This document shows positions 31,615 through 35,118 of a stretch of DNA of 35,118 bases, piece by piece (the first letter of the stretch is position 1; every line of letters starts with the position of its first letter). The position numbers and the translations under genes were made by a program. The notes beneath the pieces were generated by a model. It saw nothing but the letters and a program-made list of their open reading frames with translations, was not told the DNA's origin and ran no database searches. Source of the stretch: an uncultured Coriobacteriaceae bacterium (GTDB lineage: Bacteria > Actinomycetota > Coriobacteriia > Coriobacteriales > Atopobiaceae); contig USBN01000011.1 of assembly GCA_900552935.1 (NCBI GenBank), forward strand, positions 1 to 35,118, given 5' to 3'.

Positions 31615-34536
31615 TCATCCAAGAGCCGATCTATCGACCTTTACTCCAGAGGTGGCCCCAACTTCCATCCTCACGTTTTCGCGAAACCACTTCGATTGCC
31701 GTTCGTCATTGAGCCTTAGCGCCGCCTCAGACCCTTTGAGCATCGCATCCACATAGCGCTGAGACAATTCCTCGTGTCGGCGCCGGTACTTCCCATCCGG
31801 ATCGCTAACAGGCACGTAGGAACCTCCGCGGTAGAGCCCCTCAAGTTTGAGGCATAGGGCCACCACCTCGGTTTCCGGCAGACCACCACCTACAATTAGC
31901 CTTGCGAGACGCTCGAATTCGTCGACGTCGCACCGAACCAACGTTTCGTCGAGCCAAATTCGACCCTGACCGCTTGCTATGTAGTCAATCTCCCCCGCAA
32001 CCTGGCCACAAGCCGCACGCAAGGCGCTCAGCACGCTATAGAAGCTCTCCCTGCCTCGAATAAGATCCATTTCGGGCCAGAGCTGAACGATTGCCTCCGC
32101 CCGAGACATCGTATGTCCCGGGGTCAGAGCGAGCATGGCAAGAAGATCACGGGCCCTTCTCCTTCTCCATGCGCCCTCCCGTATCTTGACGCCTCCCTTT
32201 CGAGCCGAAAACCCTCCCAGCACATTCACGTCAAGAACAGGATCGCCGCCGGGATCGAGCCCCTCCGTAAACGGTACGGTTGAGTTTTGCGGCGACGCAT
32301 GAAACGCGACGCTCGCATCACCTTGCCCCACGCACGATGGCTCTCCATTAGGCACCCATGATGGCGGCAGCTCGCGTAGAATGCGCTGCCCCACGGCCCC
32401 GTCATATTTTGCCAAATAGGAGACGAGCACTTTGCTGCTTAGACTTGGGGTAGTTTCTCCCATTTCGTCGACAAGCGTTGACACGCCTTCGGCGTCTCTT
32501 CGCCCCAGAGCTTCGTGCAGTCTATCCAGCAGCGCTAAATCCGAGCTCGCTTCCGAGGTGCTAACTTCCCACGCCGAGCCCAAGTCGCCGCTTTCCCCGA
32601 ACTTCAGCAATGTTGCGCGCTCCATAATGCGGGCAACAACAATTGCTTTTTCATCTCCTGCGGTCTTTGCATACCCAAATGCTGCCGCAGCATGGACATG
32701 GGCGCGTCTGAAACTCGCCGACGCGAAATCCGATAGACCCCCCGCGATGTTTGCCCACGAAGCAGCCCGCCACTCTCCTCGCACAGCATAGCTCGATGCA
32801 CAGCGATCGCTCTCAAGCGAGCCGTCAGCACTTCCGGAGAGAAGCCGCGCTGCAGAGAGGACAAGATGCGTCGAGTTCCTCATCTGGGGCGGCACGTCGC
32901 CGGCGAGCAACTCCTCCGCTCGAGCAACAGTCGCCGCGTCTCCAAGGTTTGGCGGATCCCCAACTATTTCGCGCGCCGCCTCGAAATAGATTGCGAGGAC
33001 CGCCGAGAGCACAGAGGGATCGCTGGATTCAGCAGCATCATTTTTCGCAAGCAGCATCTCCCTAAACGCTTCAACAAACGACATATTGAATCCAAGGGAG
33101 AGCGTCTTTCCTATAAGAGCGAGTTTGCCCACTAGAGGATGGCTTGACGACATGGAAGAATCAAACCAACTGGGAGATAGTGTGTCGCTCTTTTCGGACC
33201 GACAGCGATGCATCGCCTCAAGTAGTTTGATTTGTTGCTCGTGAATCTTGGCACGCTCGCCTGAAATCATGAATCCGGCAGCCGCATCAGCAACGCCAGA
33301 AGAGCCCGCCCCTACGCCGAAGAGCTCAATGATTCTAGCGGCAGCGCACATCCTTGGATCGCGACCCGAGGCGAGCACGGTCCTTACTACTGTCCCAGTA
33401 AGCCCAGCATCAATCATCTCGAGCGGATACTCACCGACAAGGGACTTAAGGATGCGTTGGTCACTTGATGCAAGGGCGATTGCGCTTGCCCTTCTCATCT
33501 TTCCGTTGGCGGCAAGATGCTTCACTAGAGATGCAATTAATTCCTCATTGCCTTTTTCGCGTTCAATCAACGCCTTTGCTACAACGGAGTCTTCGCACGG
33601 GACAACGTCGAATCGGTCATTTCTTAGGTCGATACCAAATAGAGGACACGTCTCGGCTATTTCAGCCAGAATGTCGCCTGAAACCCTAATCCCAAGAGAA
33701 GACAGATTAGATACCTCGCCCTTACCAAGAGCGAGAAGGACCAGGCGGAGTTCAAGTTCCTCCTCAATCAGGCTAGAACGCAAAGCATTAGAGAATAGGT
33801 CGGCAACGCAACGATTCCAATAAGAGCCCGAAGGAATGCGGCCAGGATAAACACGCGTGACCCGAAGGTTCGAGATGAGAGAAGGAATGCCGTGAGTACA
33901 GCGCATGACATCCTTAGCCGAGAGCCCACCCAACATGGGCTCCCAGGCAGACAGCTCCCTATCATCGACAATTAAATCGCCAGCTCTAACAACCCTACAA
34001 GGCGGAAGGAACTCGAGAAGAGACTCAGAATCCTCGCGAAGAACGATTAAAACAAGGCAGTTACCAAATGCAGCCGAGCATATTGTTCGCGTGACTCTTC
34101 CAAAATATGGGTCGTCCATCCCCCAAAGGCCGTCGATGACCAGAAGCTGACCGCAGGCGCCGTCAAGAGACAGGCGAGCCACGCTCTCTTTCACTCGAGC
34201 TCGCAATTTACGGCAAGCCGTATCAGGAGAAACCCCGGCAAGGCGGACGCAAGTAGTCTCATACCCAGACGCAGAAAGCGAACCAATGAGCTGGGAAGCG
34301 AGAACATGCTTCCCCAAGCCTTTTTCAGAGGAAAGAACAAGGAGCCGATCGCGCGCCAAAGATCCCAGAAGATCTGCAACCAGACGAGTTCGCTCGACAA
34401 TAGACAGGGAAGAAGCTGATTGAGAAGACGATTTCTTTCTCCCTCTTCCCTTGCCCTCTTTCACACCAACAGTCTCTTCGCCGGAAGAAGCCGAGCAGGC
34501 AACGACTTTATAGCCGCGAGCACCGTTATCGTTCAT
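31615..34536 (-). CDS. Large ATPase regulator with C-terminal winged helix and BTAD domain
   Basis: 973 residues. A basic, Ser/Lys-rich N-terminus (20-45) precedes a STAND/AAA-like ATPase. Its Walker A region SSEKGLGKH (69-77) has His where Ser/Thr is expected; Walker B is LLVIDGLWGMDD (131-142). A long helical middle (about 350-740) resembles MalT/AfsR-type repeats. The C-terminus has an OmpR-type winged helix (about 766-865, LDVNVLGGFSARKGGVKI ... RRARDLLAMLAL) and a BTAD domain (about 869-965). This is the reverse of AfsR/SARP, where the DNA-binding part comes first. Start chosen at ATG 34536 with AGGAGGG 7 nt upstream. GC content is clearly lower than in neighbours, suggesting acquisition or fast evolution. 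Targets unknown. Confidence 0.88.
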   Translation of the reverse strand: MNDNGARGYKVVACSASSGEETVGVKEGKGRGRKKSSSQSASSLSIVERTRLVADLLGSLARDRLLVLSSEKGLGKHVLASQLIGSLSASGYETTCVRLAGVSPDTACRKLRARVKESVARLSLDGACGQLLVIDGLWGMDDPYFGRVTRTICSAAFGNCLVLIVLREDSESLLEFLPPCRVVRAGDLIVDDRELSAWEPMLGGLSAKDVMRCTHGIPSLISNLRVTRVYPGRIPSGSYWNRCVADLFSNALRSSLIEEELELRLVLLALGKGEVSNLSSLGIRVSGDILAEIAETCPLFGIDLRNDRFDVVPCEDSVVAKALIEREKGNEELIASLVKHLAANGKMRRASAIALASSDQRILKSLVGEYPLEMIDAGLTGTVVRTVLASGRDPRMCAAARIIELFGVGAGSSGVADAAAGFMISGERAKIHEQQIKLLEAMHRCRSEKSDTLSPSWFDSSMSSSHPLVGKLALIGKTLSLGFNMSFVEAFREMLLAKNDAAESSDPSVLSAVLAIYFEAAREIVGDPPNLGDAATVARAEELLAGDVPPQMRNSTHLVLSAARLLSGSADGSLESDRCASSYAVRGEWRAASWANIAGGLSDFASASFRRAHVHAAAAFGYAKTAGDEKAIVVARIMERATLLKFGESGDLGSAWEVSTSEASSDLALLDRLHEALGRRDAEGVSTLVDEMGETTPSLSSKVLVSYLAKYDGAVGQRILRELPPSWVPNGEPSCVGQGDASVAFHASPQNSTVPFTEGLDPGGDPVLDVNVLGGFSARKGGVKIREGAWRRRRARDLLAMLALTPGHTMSRAEAIVQLWPEMDLIRGRESFYSVLSALRAACGQVAGEIDYIASGQGRIWLDETLVRCDVDEFERLARLIVGGGLPETEVVALCLKLEGLYRGGSYVPVSDPDGKYRRRHEELSQRYVDAMLKGSEAALRLNDERQSKWFRENVRMEVGATSGVKVDRSALG

Positions 34537-34587
34537 TGGAGTCCCTCCTATAACTAATTGGGACTCGAAGACTACAACCGCGAGTAA

Positions 34588-34597
34588 ACAATATTGT
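34588..34597. promoter_or_regulatory. 10-bp palindrome upstream of BTAD regulator gene
   Basis: ACAATATTGT is a perfect palindrome about 52-61 bp before the regulator's start codon, flanked by the longer ACAACCGC/GCGGTTGT inverted repeat. Candidate operator; no partner known. Confidence 0.35.
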
Positions 34598-34724
34598 CCA
34601 CTGAGCCTAATTAACCCGTAAGCGGTTGTCGGACTCTCTGCATGAATTAATGCCCAGCCTCTTTTACCAGGCATTTGCCAAAACCTAACGAGAAGATCTG
34701 GCGAAAAACAGAACAATTACTACC

Positions 34725-34741
34725 GGTGAACGGTGAACGGT
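34725..34741. repeat. Tandem GGTGAAC heptamers
   Basis: GGTGAAC GGTGAAC GGT, about 190-210 bp upstream of the BTAD regulator start. SARP-type proteins are known to bind heptameric direct repeats, usually spaced by 11 bp; here the repeats are directly adjacent, so the link is only suggestive. Confidence 0.5.
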
Positions 34742-34814
34742 ATATCTATAGGTGAGACAAAAGCAAAGGGATATACCCAAGTTGGCACAGTCCGGCGACA
34801 AAGGATATCGAGAG

Positions 34815-34861
34815 ATGCAAAGCAAAAGGCGCCCCGCCATCTCATCCGATGGCGGGGCGCC
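34815..34861 (-). terminator. Second strong terminator downstream of rRNA operon
   Basis: Perfect 14-bp stem (34828-34841 with 34848-34861, loop TCATCC) followed on the minus strand by TTTTGCTTTGC. No gene lies directly before it, so it backs up the 5S terminator or ends an unrecognised transcript. Confidence 0.85.
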
Positions 34862-35020
34862 TCTGTCGTGGCTTGGGATGGCGCGAGCCCGCGGAACGGT
34901 GCGGCGCAGGCTCACGTCGGTCGCAGGGGCAGCCGGGGTCGAGTCGACCACGGGAAGCGGCATCGATGAAAGCGAGAAGGAGTCGCCGCGCCCGGACAAA
35001 CAAAGAGACCCCGCCCAAAC

Positions 35021-35055
35021 GAAAAACGGGCCCGCCGGTTGGATCCGGCGGGCCC
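35021..35055 (-). terminator. Terminator after 5S rRNA
   Basis: Perfect 11-bp stem GGGCCCGCCGG (35028-35038) / CCGGCGGGCCC (35045-35055), loop TTGGAT, followed on the minus strand by GTTTTTCGTTT. About 25 bp past the 5S end; ends the rRNA operon. Confidence 0.9.
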
Positions 35056-35079
35056 ACTAAACAGCAAATGCCCCTCGTT

Positions 35080-35118
35080 GGTCAGCGACGTCCTGCTCTC
35101 CCACGGACTACTCCGCAG
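35080..35118 (-). rRNA. rrf: 5S ribosomal RNA, 3' end only
   Basis: The minus strand of the last 39 bp reads CTGCGGAGTAGTCCGTGGGA then GAGCAGGACGTCGCTGACC. This matches the 3' third of bacterial 5S rRNA (GTGGGAGAGTAGGwCG followed by the helix I strand). The 5' part lies outside the window, so helix I pairing cannot be checked here. A strong terminator follows directly, as expected at the end of an rRNA operon. The 3' boundary is approximate. Confidence 0.78.

Larger units (their letters stand above)
34537..35079. other. Intergenic region between 5S rRNA and BTAD regulator gene
   Basis: No gene is seen. It holds a palindrome ACAATATTGT (34588-34597), an ACAACCGC/GCGGTTGT inverted repeat flanking it (about 34574-34581 and 34625-34632), two tandem GGTGAAC heptamers (34725-34738), and two strong minus-strand terminators (34828-34861 and 35028-35055) with 166 bp of GC-rich sequence between them. 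Open frames there run through the terminators and lack ribosome sites. Confidence 0.6.

Noticed and set aside
34863..35027. A tRNA or small protein gene between the two rrn-distal terminators
   Set aside because: No cloverleaf or TTCRANNC T-arm found, and the open frames run through the second terminator without a ribosome site.

Overview
This window looks like chromosome of a high-GC Gram-positive bacterium. The best fit is class Coriobacteriia (Olsenella/Atopobium/Collinsella relatives). This is inferred from protein sequence character, GC-rich codons, the combination of FtsEX with a short ACP and tmRNA, PTS-based sugar uptake, and a large BTAD-type regulator; no database was searched. Nearly all genes lie on the minus strand. 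Only three regulator or accessory genes (a LacI-type regulator, a DeoR-type regulator and a HAD phosphatase) are on the plus strand. Very long open frames opposite glmS, rnr, secA and other genes are mirror frames of GC-rich coding DNA and are not annotated.

Reading each block in the direction of transcription (right to left within minus-strand blocks): (1) 1-3927 is the acpS-nnr-alr-uracil-DNA glycosylase operon, the last gene cut by the window edge. (2) 4227-6074 is glmS, followed by a strong terminator and preceded by about 790 bp with no gene that holds a 21-bp tandem repeat and a long imperfect inverted repeat. (3) 6861-7697 is rplM-rpsI with a clear promoter and terminator. (4) 7935-8861 is a patatin-like hydrolase. 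(5) 9200-15615 is ftsE-ftsX-rnr-TPR protein-smpB, then acpP and ssrA (tmRNA). This joins trans-translation (SmpB, tmRNA, RNase R) with divisome signalling. (6) 15842-19886 holds pentose-phosphate genes: a transaldolase-like enzyme, a divergent LacI-type regulator and a split transketolase. (7) 20204-25321 is a PTS/aldolase operon: IIA, IIB and IIC of the ascorbate (Ula/Sga) type, a membrane protein with no recognised function, a DHDPS-family aldolase, a KDPG-aldolase-family enzyme and a second IIA. It is faced by a DeoR-type regulator and a HAD phosphatase. (8) 27413-31374 is secA-prfB. (9) 31615-34536 is a large ATPase/BTAD regulator with visibly lower GC. (10) At the right edge lies the 3' end of a 5S rRNA followed by two strong terminators in series.

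The blocks work together as follows. The acpS product charges the acpP product. tmRNA, SmpB and RNase R form the ribosome-rescue system and are nearly contiguous. The PTS operon probably imports and phosphorylates a sugar acid or related sugar, which the two lyases cleave; transketolase and transaldolase would then process the products. No isomerase, dehydratase or kinase in the window fixes the substrate.

The items most worth a second look are: RF2 with SPT in place of the stop-codon-reading SPF tripeptide; FtsE with a roughly 140-residue Pro/Gln/Ala-rich N-terminal extension; the reversed (C-terminal winged helix plus BTAD) regulator with an altered Walker A; the 43-bp-arm inverted repeat near glmS; matched operator-like boxes at both ends of the DeoR/PTS intergenic region; two intercistronic hairpins flanking the IIC gene; and several phased tandem repeats confined to intergenic DNA.
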